This document shows positions 9,316-21,591 of a stretch of 64,000 nucleotides of DNA, in pieces. Within the stretch, counting starts at the first letter, position 1, and each line of letters begins with the position of its first letter. The notes under the pieces are model-generated. The model saw only the letters and a list, made by a program, of their open reading frames with translations, did no database searches and was not told where the DNA came from. Source of the DNA: Hyaloscypha bicolor E. Its lineage: Eukaryota; Ascomycota; Leotiomycetes; Helotiales; Hyaloscyphaceae. The DNA lies in assembly GCF_002865645.1 (NCBI RefSeq), contig NW_020194637.1:62001-126000 (forward strand), read 5' to 3'. The position numbers were made by a program, and so were the translations under genes.

Positions 9316-10323
9316 CTAGTTACCTCCGTTGGTCGTTAAGTAGAGTATGTTTGCCGTCGCTGTCGATCTCCCGAATTGTCCAGCCGTCACGCCTGCGAGA
9401 ATCGTGCTGAAATTATTACCCGCCACGAGCGTCACCACCCCGTTCTTCACTACACTCTCGCTTTGGATCTGATTCTGGGACATCCAGGCAGTACCATCCG
9501 CACGAAAAACAAAGTCGTCCACCTGTGGGATACTTGCCACAACCAATGACGAACCAGTGGCACAACCAGTCGTGGAGGAAATGGGGATGCGGGAGAAGAT
9601 TGGATTCCCGGTGTTAGAGAAGTACAGGTACCCATTTCGGATCTTTACTCCATTTATTCCCAGTGGTGTGATGGCCGTGGAGAGAGCTTTCATTTTGGCG
9701 TCGTCGATCGTCACCTTGTAGGTTCCTGTAAGTACGTTCAACGTGTACACCGTACCGTTCAAAGAATCGGCTATCACGACGAGACCGGCGTTCACGTTGA
9801 GCGTAGTCATGCCGTTGAGAAAACCAGCAGTGGGCAGGTCGGCTACCTTGGTAATAGTCGCACCTCCCACGACATTCCCGTTCGCGTCGACCGCGAATGT
9901 GTTCATGTCGATCTTGAACACAGAGGAAGTGCCACTTGTCTTGGCGAAATTGCTGCCAAAAGGCGCCGCAGCAACGACATAGAAGACGTCGCTGCCCAGT
10001 TCCGTGATTCCCAGACATCCTGCGTACGCTGTACCGAAGTTATTGATTATGATTGGAGTGGTATTTGTCGCTGCGGGATCGATGAGCTCGAGAATGGCCG
10101 CGTCCATTCGTGTGACCAGCAATTGCCCATTTGCGCGCACCGCGAGATTCTCGTGCCATGTTGGCACGCTTGCCTCGTAGATGGTGCTCGCGGCGAGGGG
10201 CAGAACGCTGCTTCGTGTTTCCAAATATCCACTTGATTGGACAACTGGGCTCGGCGTGCTGGGAGTAACTGTGCTGAGAATAACAAAGGCCTGGAGCCCC
10301 AATGTAAGAGTAAATGAAAGCAT
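9316..10323 (-). CDS. Secreted SMP-30/gluconolactonase-like beta-propeller protein
   Basis: A single exon of 335 aa. The first ATG lies at 10323-10321; an upstream extension begins with TTG and is not needed. The N-terminus MLSFTLTLGLQAFVIL is a clear signal peptide, with cleavage expected near residues 20-28 after the Thr/Pro stretch. The rest shows propeller-like blades: HENLAVRANGQLLVTRMD, FLNGMTTLNVNAGLVVIADS, INGVKIRNGYLYFSNTG, and VDDFVFRADGTAWMSQNQ. This pattern matches fungal secreted SMP-30/NHL-like proteins found in cell walls or culture filtrates. Several Asn-X-Ser/Thr sites fit secretion. Catalytic metal ligands cannot be assigned with certainty, so enzyme activity is unproven. 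The gene is transcribed towards the rhodopsin-like gene and has no RIP changes. Confidence 0.85.
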   Translation of the reverse strand: MLSFTLTLGLQAFVILSTVTPSTPSPVVQSSGYLETRSSVLPLAASTIYEASVPTWHENLAVRANGQLLVTRMDAAILELIDPAATNTTPIIINNFGTAYAGCLGITELGSDVFYVVAAAPFGSNFAKTSGTSSVFKIDMNTFAVDANGNVVGGATITKVADLPTAGFLNGMTTLNVNAGLVVIADSLNGTVYTLNVLTGTYKVTIDDAKMKALSTAITPLGINGVKIRNGYLYFSNTGNPIFSRIPISSTTGCATGSSLVVASIPQVDDFVFRADGTAWMSQNQIQSESVVKNGVVTLVAGNNFSTILAGVTAGQFGRSTATANILYLTTNGGN

Positions 10324-11966
10324 GTTTGACAAAATTGGGCAGGCCGGGAAACGCTTCAGAATTTTGATTCTTCAAATGATAAGACGATGGCGACGCGAAG
10401 GAACGAGGACGAGGACGAGGTTTGTTTAGATTTATTAAACGTTATCTACAGCTAATATTAAAACATCTTCGCAACCTCGAACGCCCGCTACTGACTATCA
10501 AAGGAGTTCTATCTCACTTGGGATGTATAATTTGCTTTCCATGGCGGCGGGCCCCCCGCTAGCAATTTCCGGGGATGGACTTTGCTCTTCCTGCCTCATA
10601 CCGCGGCTAGCGTGTCTAATGAGTTCGAAATTTCGAGGCTCTGGCCTTATGGTGGTTGGTGGACATGGGCGACGACCCTTGCGTGAAAGGACAGTCCTGT
10701 CCTCGGCAGCACCTGTGGTAATTTCAACAGGCAACTCCCGGTCAAGTGCCAGCCGAGCTGGGCTGGGGGGCCAGGGGGGCCGAGCATGCGCCCTTTCATC
10801 TATGGAGGATTTAAGCGTTTCTAAGCTATATGAACCGTTATAAAAGCGTTATAGAACCGGTTCTATCTTGAGGTTGAAAAGTCGATTTTCTTTAAGTCAA
10901 AGATCAGGCTGAAATAACCCGGTGGGTCCTCATTCGCACCCCTGTAACTCACCCAGTGGAGCACACAGGTTAACCCAGTGCGCTGCTTACCGTCATCTAT
11001 GTACTGTAGCGTGGCGAGCACCCAAGTTCCAACGGAGCAAACCCGTTTAGAGGGAGGGCCTGCTAAATTACTTCAAATCGCCAGGAACCTGGCAACCGGA
11101 ACAGGGTGGGGATGGAGGGGCTGTGAGACAACGAGGGTCTAGATCTTGGGCGAGTAAAATCTTAACGCTATGGTAAGCTGCCCTCAGTGTCCTGAGTGGA
11201 GGTGGAATTGATCTAGAAGACAATCTTTGACCGCAGTCCTGACCCTGACCATTTCATGAACCGAGGTGTCAGGTCGATTGAGTTTCGTTTCAGGCTGTTC
11301 GACGAGCAGGTTAAGGGGTAGGGTTAATTCATGAATAGACAAAACCGCATTGATAAAACGGACGAAAATGGGGTTGCAAAAACTCACGGCGCACGCAAAC
11401 ATCCCTAGCTTCGGCCCCACTGCTAAAAGGAATTTGTAGAGAAATCAAAGTAGCCGACATGGTCTATGGGAGCACTGGTTCGAATACCCAGTCGCTTATA
11501 TCAGAAGTTCATTACATGGCCACGGCCAATAATCTCCTTGACGTGTCTGCACCGTACGTCTTTCCGGGACATCCATAACCGTTCCGCGAGCGGCCCTTAT
11601 TGTGGTTGTCCAGAAGGGTTAAGGGGACGGAAAGTATATTAAGGTATAATGGTTGCCTTAGTTGCAAAGAGCAGCTAAGGATACATATATCTGTGTTGTT
11701 CACGTGACCCGCATTAACTAACTATTCTGTTGAAATTAGGAGCCTGAGGCACCTAATGGGGCAGAACGTGTTGAGAGGATAAAAGCATGTATTAAGTGTA
11801 TAGTACAAATAAGGGAGCGAAGCTCCCTTATATGCACTGTACGCATAAATCGGGTGGCTGGTACACGTGCGGAGCACGTGCACCGGGCTTGCAGATCGCC
11901 CTTCAACAGAACGCCCTAGGACTGAGCGCACTGGGGCTGAATCCTATGGGCTGTGCACTAACGAGG
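10324..11966. other. Gene-free flank between the last intact gene and the MITE
   Basis: The first ~100 bp are the probable promoter of the minus-strand gene. The rest (10430-11966) has mixed composition and several short open frames on both strands, none with a good start plus recognisable protein. A GC-rich stretch runs at 10540-10790. Two hairpins occur at 11.81-11.89 kb. The 11-mer ttaacccagtg at 10970-10980 returns at 12569-12579. No RNA gene could be folded by eye. Confidence 0.4.
11809..11886. repeat. Two adjacent perfect or near-perfect hairpins
   Basis: The first (11809-11831) has a 10-bp stem, ataagggagc paired with gctcccttat, around a GAA loop. The second (11858-11886) has a 7-bp core, cacgtgc/gcacgtg, around a GGA loop, extended by further pairs past one mismatch. 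Both loops are three bases. They could be remnants of palindromic transposon ends or a transcript-level structure. They lie about 80 bp before the MITE, and no gene is attached. Confidence 0.6.
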
Positions 11967-11969
11967 TAA

Positions 11970-12227
11970 CGAGCCTGCGCCCGTAAGTCTGTGCTTTTCA
12001 GGCCTGAAGCCCCCGAAGGAACTTTAAACTTTCTCAATTCCAGGGATTTTGTTTCTAAATTCAAAGCACAAAGACATCAAGCAAATTCTTCGCAGAAAAC
12101 TATATTTTACAAGGTTTTATTAATTGTTCTTGCGTACTACTTAATTTAAACTGCGACTTTGGAAGAAGGAGCAAAAATTAAGCGACAAAACGAGCCTGAA
12201 AACCACAGACTTACGGGCGCAGGCTCG
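11970..12227. mobile_element. 258-bp MITE with ~35-bp terminal inverted repeats, TAA target duplication
   Basis: The left end, 11970 onward (CGAGCCTGCGCCCGTAAGTC and onward to 12004), is the inverted complement of the right end 12193-12227 with about one mismatch. TAA flanks both sides (11967-11969 and 12228-12230), the three-base T-A-A pattern typical of PIF/Harbinger insertions. If the ends are drawn one base further out, a TA-type (Tc1/mariner) duplication is a poorer alternative. The 190-bp inside has no coding frame. It is non-autonomous and little mutated. Confidence 0.8.
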
Positions 12228-12230
12228 TAA

Positions 12231-13150
12231 TGGAGCTGAAAGCTATAGGCTTATTACCTGGTATATTATGCCCTGTAAGGCTGAATGGTTTAGCTGGCAT
12301 TATGGCATAGTATAGTATGCCCTGTGTGACGGCTGGCGTAACGGCATGATCTGCCATGGACAGGATATTATAAGTGCTTGTTCTATGAGAACTTTGCATC
12401 TCAATAAATAGCTCTCTACGTGCCTAAGTGGTGGCGCGTGCGCACAGGAGTTTGCTGGTGTCTGCGAACCGCTAGCGAGTCCTTTGCACCAGGCACGTGA
12501 TTTGCATGCTCTCATCCAATCAAGTCGCTCCAAAGAACTCTCTTCTTGTTCCGCACTCACCCAAGCAATTAACCCAGTGTGTCCCTAATCCGTGTGCAGC
12601 TGCTAGCTCCTCGTACGTCCTCAAAGGATTTCGCTTTATGCCGCGTCAGCATTTATAGCTCGTCTGGCAATATAAACAAACCTTTTATTATATCAAATAT
12701 CTGGTCTTTTATACTCGTATTGTCTTATAAGAGATATCGCTCGTAGTCGTTATCCCTAGAGGGAGGTAAGAGGAGGAAGGGATCGTACGGATTGTAATCG
12801 TAAGAACTATAGAAGAAGACCGTTGTATACTCGTCAAAGAAGTTGTAAAAGAATATCGAGACTGTGAAGGCGCTGGCTGGGGGTGGCTGTCACATGACTA
12901 GTTTCACCTGGCTAGCCGGCGTTTCAGTGGTTTTAGCTAGTATTTCCCTCCTTTTATCCCCTCTCTTTCTCTCTCTCTCTCCTTCTTCTCTTTAGCTTAG
13001 TATTTTCAATACATGAGATTCTCGGATCTTTGAGCCTTGGCCATTGCCTTGATCCCGCCGTCAGAGAGACCAGTAATAACAACCCTTTTAATATTCTTCA
13101 TCTAACCAAGAATCACGCCCGATCACCTCGATTATGGTCAGCCCTTGGCA
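12231..13150. other. Transition zone from gene-bearing to AT-rich DNA
   Basis: No supported gene. The segment 12250-12350 contains a loose repeat of tatgccctgt...ggctg...ggca. A pyrimidine-rich run (ctctctttctctctctctct) lies at 12960-12980. Composition is still normal and CpA/TpG are common. The change to RIP-type sequence occurs abruptly after about 13150-13160, next to tcagtgtgtcaaaaaagtaa, which may be a transposon end. Confidence 0.45.
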
Positions 13151-13439
13151 TATTCAGTGTGTCAAAAAAGTAATCAAGATATTTCGAATATTTATAAATA
13201 TTCATAATTAACTTAATTAGAATATAATTACCGGAATACTCAAAAAATTTGATTAGATTAGAATATATATTTATGAATATTCATAAATATAAGTAATTAC
13301 TCGTTATATAACTATAATAAATTAAGGTTTACTTAATAATTATTAAATAACTAGAGTATTTATTAAGCAGCCCTATTTAAACTAAGCTAGGGCTTATAAA
13401 ATACTATTTAAATATTAATTTTCTAGAATAATAAACTAA

Positions 13440-15584
13440 TTATCCTCCTTGAAATCTTGTTTTTTCCCCTTTTACTCTTCCTTTTTAATCTCTTCTAATT
13501 CATCTTTAAATAGCCCCCAGCTTTTTAAGTAATATATTAGCTCAAAGGTACTCTTATTAAGTCTATTGCGTAATTTAGATATAATAAGAGTACCTTAAGA
13601 GAAGAATCTCTCGCTAGTAGTTAAGGAAGCCGGAATTCCCAAATATTTTCTAGCTATTAAAGATAAAACAGGAAATCTAGCAGTATTAGACTTCTAATAG
13701 TCTAAAGGCTTAGTCTATACTTATATTAGTACTAATATATTAAAAAATGTTAAGAGGGTGTCGGCTAGTTATTTAGTAGAATTTAAGTGAATTTTACTTA
13801 TTTTTTTATCTTCTTTCTTTTCTTCTAAATAAGTTATTAATTTGTCCCCTATATTAGAGAATAAATTAATAATATATATATCTAAGTTATTAGAGTCGGA
13901 ATCGGCTATACTAAGATCCGAGGAATTAGATCTAGTTTAAGATATATTATAATTATATTTATATCTAAATTAAAAAGTTAATTATTAATTTATTAAAAAT
14001 TAATAAAAGAAATTACTTATATATTATAATTAGTATTTAATCTATTATATATATCCGAAGATAAACTAGTAGATAAGCTAATATTACCTAATTCTTCTCG
14101 TTTAATATAAGAATTAAGAATAAGAACTAAATATAAAGCTTTACTTTTATTATTTAAAACGCCTATTTTAGGATAATATTTTCGAAGCTTAGCTATATTC
14201 TTATTAATAGTATCTATAAATGCTTTATCCTATTAAATATTAGTATAATATTATTAATAATATAAAAAGAATTTAAAAAAAGATTTACTTTAAATTCCTT
14301 TTTAAAATTTTCAAGTTTATTATATATTTTATATACTTCAAATATAATATAATATATAGTCGGATAATTTTCGGCTTATAATTTAGTTATAGCTTTAATA
14401 AATATTGAAATTATATTTAAAATATTATTTAAATAAGTAATTTTAATATTAGTTAAAACTAGACTTTTATTTTTAAAAGCCTTTAAATTAGAGCTATTAA
14501 TAACTACTTTAATAGCTTTATATATAATAAGTTAAAGACTATTATATTTTTTAATCTATAAATAATTAGTATTAATTAATAATTAATTAATTAAATAATT
14601 ACTTACTAAGTTAAGTAAATCGAGTATTTTCTATATTAAAAGCTTTAATTTAAGCTTCTAATAGCTATTGGTTTTCTTAATTATATTTAAGACCTATAAT
14701 AGTCTTTTAAACCTTTCTCTAAATTAATAAATCTATAATTATTAATAAATCTCTTATAAATTATATAAGAAACTTACTTATTACTTATTCTTCTTCTTTA
14801 TCTTCTTCTCTATCTTTAAGTTCTTCTATTTCTTACTTATATAAATGCGTAAAATAAGAAGTATTATAATTATTTTTAATAAGAGCTTTTAAAATATCTT
14901 GAATAACTAAGTTTAATATATAAGTTATACAAGAAATATCTTCTTAAAATTTAATGCCTTTCTTATTATAATACTTTATAAAAGCCTTTAATAAGGTATT
15001 ATTTAAGCTAGTACTATCTCGAATAATATTAAATAAAATATATTAGTAATTATTTTTTAAAAACCAAGATTTATATTATTTACCTAATAATATTATATTT
15101 AATATTATATTATTTTAAAGCTTTTAATAAAACAGAAAATATATAAATACTAAAATATATATTATTTAAGTCTTTTATATCTAATAAATAAAACTTTAAT
15201 ATAAAAACTTTATTTATAAAATATCTAAAATAAAATTAGTTTATTTTTTAAAAAAATTAATTAATTAAGAACTTATTAACTTATATAATAATACTAAAAA
15301 AGGCCTTTTAATTTATACTTATTATAATATAACAGGCTATATCTTTCAAAAATTATATTATTTTAGCGGTTTTAAGGTTTTAGTTATATAATAAAGGCTA
15401 TAGTCTTTTATATATAAGTTGCGGAAATTCTATAAGAAAGCTAGTTTTTCTATAGTCCTAGATAATAATCTCTTTTTAATATTTAATTAATTAAGCTTTT
15501 ATATACTATATATTATTTATACTTTACTATTTATACTTTTAATTTTATTATTTTACTATTAAGTTATATTTTATATTCTGGTAT
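13440..15584 (-). pseudogene. hAT transposase relic (RIP-degraded)
   Basis: On the minus strand the C-terminal dimerisation domain of hAT transposases is readable: ARKYLGIPASLTTSERFFS (13598-13660), then a KLRN-type motif (13564-13585) and LKSWG (13514-13529). These match the hAT signature IPASS..SERVFS..K.RNRL..L.SW. Further to the right the reading is broken by many TAA/TAG codons at former CAA/CAG/TGG sites. The N-terminal BED finger is not clear. The relic is probably truncated at 15585 by the LTR element. A possible outer end is cagtgtgtcaaaaaagtaat near 13157, but no partner inverted repeat was found. Confidence 0.75.
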
Positions 15585-15884
15585 TATAATAGGGATTTAA
15601 TTATTATACGGATTTCGGACTATATATAGGTATTGGATATATAGATAGAAGTAAAGAGGGAAGGAAGCTAAATAAGTAGAAGTAATAATCTTAAGACTTT
15701 TAATACTAGTAACGAAATAATATAAATAGTTAAAAATAAAGGGCTCTAAAAGTTAATATATTAGAAAGGCTAATTATATATATAGACAGAAGTCTTATAT
15801 AACTCCTTAAACTAGTACTAGTATATCTGGGAAGCAGGATATATAATAGTAGTTATAGAATAAGAGAGAAAAAACCCTACTATA
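15585..15884 (-). repeat. Left (3') LTR of the minus-strand Gypsy element
   Basis: 300 bp, aligned without gaps over its length to 33042-33341. Differences are mainly C/T and G/A. A polypurine tract of the minus strand lies at 15887-15896, directly inside. Confidence 0.88.
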
Positions 15885-16199
15885 TAGCTCCCCTCTATTA
15901 TTTATAATTATCTCCTAATTATAGTAAGGAAAATACCAAGCCTATATAAGTATAAAACCTATTAGAACCTAGAAGCTTAAATAGTTTCCTAAAGAAACCT
16001 ATAGCCTATATCCTTAAGACCTTTCCTGCTTCTCCTATTTCTTCTTTTCTCCCTAAGAAAAGAATACAAACGCAGTAATAATAGTTATAACGGAATCGTA
16101 TATAGCTTTTATAACTAGTAGAAGCTTGTAATAAAAGAAAAAAGCTATATTTTAGTAGCTATAAAGAAATAATATTAGCTTTATTTCCTCTAATATCCG

Positions 16200-19180
16200 A
16201 GATATCTAGCCCTTCCCTTCTTTCCTTCCCAGACTAGTATTCAAGTATAGTACCCTTATTTCCCGGTTCTTTATATACCTTTAATTCTCTTATCCCCCTC
16301 TCTAAAGATACCACTATCTCTAATATAGTAAAGCCAAGTATCTTACCTTCTAGCCTTCCTTCTAGTTTTATCCGATATTTCGTCTAATCTCCTTACTCCT
16401 TCTATAATAGTACTATCTTTCTATGAATTATTCGTAAATTATCTTTATATAACTATTTTTAAAAGAGGGAAACCCTATAATAAATATCAGATAAACTTTT
16501 CTACTATAAAAAGGCCTTTTCTCCTTATTTTCAATAACTTCCTCTTTCTAATAATAACCTTAACCTTCTTTATTCTTTATCTATATCCGGCCTTTATATC
16601 TATTAATTATTATATCTGCCTCTTTTAGTAATAACGGATTCTCGGAAGCTAATAAGTTTATAGAGATTAATAAACAAGTCTATAGCTATACTTCCTATAA
16701 TATAATACTTAATACCCTCTTTCTAATAGTAATCGAAGATAGTATTATCTAGCTAAGTATATAGTAAGTATATCTCTAATTATTTCCGTATAATTTCCTA
16801 CTTATAATTTTCCTCTTTAAATAGATCTTGAACTACTATTCCGATTACTTTACTATTCCTTCTATAATTATTAGTTACTTTAAAAAGTTCCATTCTTCTT
16901 CTATTTACAATAATAATACTAATAAGCTTACTAATAGTAACTATACTTATTCCTATACTTAAGAACTTAAAGCTATAACTACTATAGGCTTTAAAGTTAT
17001 ATATACTAGTATTTAAGCCTATATAAACTGCCAAGAGAACAAGTCCCACTTTAATAAATACTACTAATATTACTCCCTCAGTTCTAGCTATAGTAATTAT
17101 CTTTGGAAATATAACCCTTATAGATATTTCTTTTATATAATTTGCCTCTTTCTAATCCTGCTCAGATTCAAGTACTAATAGTAGCAGATCCTAACTAGAA
17201 AGACAAGCCTTTAGTTCCTTAGCCCCCCAAACTTCCTTCTCTACCAAGTTCTGGCTATTATAAAGGTACTATAGTAGCAAATATTACAGATAGTATTATT
17301 CTATATAAGGAAAGTATATTAAAGTACCCTTCTATTCGTTATTCTTAAAAGAGGCTAGTATTAGTAAAGAAAATTAGTAGTTAGTATTAAGCTTTAAAGT
17401 AATAATACTTATTAATTTTATATTTCTTTCCTGGCTTTATTAACTTTTTCTTATAAAATTCTGGATATAGCTATTATATATATAAATAAATACCTTATAA
17501 TTCTCTCTCTCTTCTTATTCTTCCCTAATTTTCTTTAACTAGTAATATAATATTTCCTTCCCTCTTCTAACTTCTGCTTTATCTAGCTTCCTTTCTTATA
17601 GCAATCTCCTATAAAATACTTTCTTTCTCTAGAAAACCGAACTCTTCTTTATATATATTAGATAGTAGATATAAAACTATAGTATTTGCAAAATTATTAA
17701 CTTTTTTTAAATAAAGAATATTTTACTATCTTCTTTCTAATATCTAATACTTCTCCTCTAATATTTAAAAATAAGCTACTAAGTATTATTCCCTTATTTC
17801 CCGGTCCTTTATATATTTCTGATTCTTCTCTTTTTTCCCTTAAAGAATTATCTATTCTTTTTATAATAAGTCCAGAAAATACACTTCTAGCTTCTCTCTT
17901 TTATCTAATATTTATCCGATATTCTTCTTTACTTCTTTCCAGAATAATCTGTTCCCTTTCCTATATAACTCTTCTATATTAGTCCCTGCTTTCTACTACC
18001 TCTATTCTATTCTCTAACCCTTCCGAGTTACCTTTCTTATAATATAATTTCTATATTCTCTTACTTTATTCTTCTTCCTATAATAACTTCTTCTTTCAAA
18101 TACCTTTATCTATATCCGGCCTTTATATTTATTAACTACTCTTATTATTCCTTTACTATTTAAGCTCTTTTCCCTAATATTCTATTTACTATAGCTAACT
18201 CTAATAATATCTCTTCTATTATTTTACTAGTTTATAAACTGCCTATAAAGATAAATAATAGTATTATAATACTAAATAAATAGGTAATATATTTCTTCTT
18301 ATTTCTATATAATTCTCTTTTTATAATTTTCCTCTTCTAATAGATCTTATCTTATATATTTATAGATTTTATTCTAGCCTCTAATACTTATTTTAAAGCC
18401 AACTATATTCTTTATAACTATAATAATAAGTACTTCTTTATAAATAGTAATTATAACTTATCTAATATTTAAGAACTTAGTATAGTAGTTATATAGGGCT
18501 TTAAAGTTAATTAATTTAATAATAAAGCCTATATAAGATACTAAGATATTATTAAGTTCTAATACTTTAAAGTTTACTACTAATATCTTTCCTATACTAG
18601 TATTTATACTAACTATCTCCGAATATATTATGAAAATAAATATTCTTTCTATATAATTTTTCTCTCTCAAATCCTGCTTGAATTCAAGTTCTAATAATAG
18701 TAAATCCTGATTTCTAATTCTTATATACTAGTATCTAGTAAAAGTAATTCCCTTTTTTACTAAGTCTTAGCTATTATAAAGATATAAGAGCTTTAAATAT
18801 AGCTAATAAAATAGAGCTAAGCAAGAATATTACTTCTAATTACCTTCTGCTTTATTATTTTTAAAGGTTTAGGGCTATAGGTTAAGAAACTTATAGTATC
18901 TTCTAGTAATTAAATATATTAATCTTTTATTTACTAGTATCCTTTATTAACTTTCCCTTATAAAATCCCATTTTTGGCTATTATATATATAAATAAATAT
19001 CTATATATTAATTCTAAACTCTTCTTTTTTCTTATTCTTTTCTAATCTTAGTTAACTAGTAATATAATATTTCTCTCTCTTTTCTAATACTTCTTTTACC
19101 CTTAAAACTTTCTAATTATAATAAATATAAGAAATATTTTTCTATATAAAAGAAATACTCGATTTATATATAGCTACTTC
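16200..19180 (-). repeat. Internal ~1.5-kb tandem duplication in the Gypsy 3' region
   Basis: Segment ~16200-17640 is repeated at ~17740-19180 with offsets of 1517-1544 bp at three landmarks: cccttatttcccgg (16253 and 17791), tccgatat (16371 and 17915), ctagtaatataatattt (17539 and 19056). On the minus strand both copies can be read as related peptides, for example YIGLNTSIYNFKAY against YIGFIIKLINFKAL. The duplication predates RIP, since both copies are mutated. The product is unknown. Confidence 0.7.
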
Positions 19181-20019
19181 CTTTAATAGTACCTTTCTCT
19201 TACTTTTCCTATTCTTCCCTTTAAGGCCTAATAACTACTATAAAACTAGCCCTAACCGGAATATAAATTTAATTCCCTTTCCTTATAATCTCTTTCTTCT
19301 TTCTCTATTACTTTTACTAAATTATAATCTAGTTCTTCTAGTCTAAATTAATATCTTTCTTCTCTAAAATACTAATCTCTATATCCGGAAATAGTATTTC
19401 CCTGCAAGTACTAGATTTCCTTTAAACTAGGCTATAGATCTACTCTAATACTTCTTTATTCCGGTAATATAGATTATATAAGGTTTCTAGAGTAATATTA
19501 TAAAAGATAAACTTCTTAAAATAGCTTATAATTATATTTTCTACTCGGAAAATACTATCTAGTTCTATAATTATAAAAGTACTAATTATCTGGCTAGCTC
19601 TAAAGATTCTAAATAGTTCTTTCTAGTAATAATAAAGTTTTAATAAATAGTTGTTTTCTAGCTTAATATTATAAAGAAGAATAATATCCCTAATAAAGAA
19701 ATATCTAAATAGCCTTAAAATATAAGTATTATTAAATACTTCCTTCTTATATTTCTAATAATAGTATACTATTAAAAGTACTTTATTTAGGTCTATATTT
19801 CTTTACTTAAGCTATTATATATATATAATAAGCAAGTCAAATATAGAAGAAACTTTATATTATAATAGTATATTTTAAGTTAGATAATTTAGATCTATTA
19901 GTAAAAGACTTTCTTAATTCTCTTTAAAATAAAAGAATATATAACTAGTAGTAATTTTAACTATTATTTAATTAGCCCAAAATATAGCTAGAAAATAGAA
20001 AACCCAATTATTAATACTA

Positions 20020-20360
20020 TCTTTAGTAGCTTTAGTTAAAGTAATAACTATAGGCTTATATTTCCTCTTAATTATTCTATTAGCTAGAGAATTAAAAATA
20101 GAAGTAATAATATAACAGATTTTATATATTATTATAAGCTCTTTTATAATAGTATTATTATTCTCTAGTCTTCTATTTATAACTAGCTCCAGAAAAACTC
20201 TATATCTATAAATAATATCTTCAAAAATAAACCAGATAATTAATTAAATATTAGTATTCTTTAGTACTTTTCCTTTAATTTATTCTAAGCCTTCCCTTCT
20301 AGCTAGTACTAGCCTGTCTTTACCCGAATATAAAGATATATAAACTATATTTAAAGTTAT
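20020..20360 (-). pseudogene. Integrase relic of the minus-strand Gypsy element
   Basis: The minus strand reads YRVFLELVINRRLENN (20155-20212), then NRIIKRKYKPIV (20046-20085). These match the Gypsy integrase core pattern RHGVF..LV.D.G.EN...(N)G.IERGHKPIV after undoing RIP changes (D to N, G to R, E to K). The catalytic Asp and Glu are lost. Confidence 0.75.
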
Positions 20361-21591
20361 TTTATACTATAGTATTTATATTTAAATAGAATATAGCTTA
20401 TTTTCTATTCTTATATAAGCTATAAATTAATATTACTTATAATTCTTAATATATATTTTAATATCTTTATACTATTTATTTTACTAAAAACAGTCTATAA
20501 TTTTATAGAAAGTAGCCTTTCTAGGCTTATAACCTCTAATCTTATAAGCTATTATCTTAATATTTTCTTGCTTTTTTAGAAAGTTAATAATTCTTCTAGA
20601 TATATCTCAATTTTACCAGAAAAGTATCTTATCTTATATAAGGAACTTAATAGTATTATTCTTAAATAGCTAATATTTTATAATACTTTATTTTACTAGC
20701 CAAATAAATATAATAAGTTAGTAAATATATTATTAGTAATATATAGAATAGAAGTCTTCTAAATAGAAATCTACTTCAGGTTATTTCTTTATAATAATAA
20801 TTAAATAAAAGTAAATATTCTAAATAAGTAATATCGAGCTAGAAATACGGATAGATATAATTCTTAGAGAGAATAATTAGATATTTATAAAGTCTTTAAT
20901 ATTCTTTTTCTTTTTCTTCTTTTCTATTTCCAGAATTATATATAGTTAATATAATAAACTATTAGCTACTATATACTTCTTTCCTAATATATACTTAATA
21001 TTAAAGTTAAATAGCCGGATTCAAGTAATTTATCTTATAAGTAATAATTTAGATAGATCTAAAATAGTACTATTAAGCTATATAACCAGAATATTTATAT
21101 TAGTTTTTAAAAGAAACTTTACTCTATAAAACCAGCTATAATATTTCTTAAATACCTTTAAAACCCTTCTATATTTATACTTTATAGTATTATAAGATAC
21201 CTTAACTTAATTCTAATAACTACTCTTATATTATATAAAATAGTATTTTCTATTATACTAGCTAATCTATATTAAAACTATACTCTATCTAGTAAGACTA
21301 GTATCTACTATAAGAATAATTAATTCGGTATCTAGTAAGAAGTCTAGTATAACTAATATAAGAGAAGAGATTAAGAGAGTTTTAAGGATATCTATTACTA
21401 GCTAGTATTTATATATTTAGACAAATACCTAATTTTTCCGGAAAAGTTTATAAATAGAGGCTATAATTTTAGTAAAATAAGTAATTCAGATTTAATAATA
21501 AATAAAAATACTAATAAAAGTATAGACTTATATAATATCTTAAAAGGCTAGCTATTTCAGAATTTTAATAATTTTTGCGGTTTCCGGTAGT

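Noticed and set aside
10324..10332. N-terminal extension of the SMP-30-like protein
   Set aside because: It would start at TTG; the ATG at 10323 gives a clean signal peptide.
11477..11488. tRNA-like T-arm/B-box ggttcgaatacc
   Set aside because: It has one base too many for a B box and no matching acceptor stem, D-arm or anticodon arm could be placed upstream.
16798..17049. 83-codon minus-strand open frame
   Set aside because: A surviving piece of the RIP-mutated Gypsy coding strand; covered by the element and its duplication, not a gene of its own.
18458..18670. 70-codon minus-strand open frame
   Set aside because: The second copy of the same Gypsy segment; a relic, not an independent gene.
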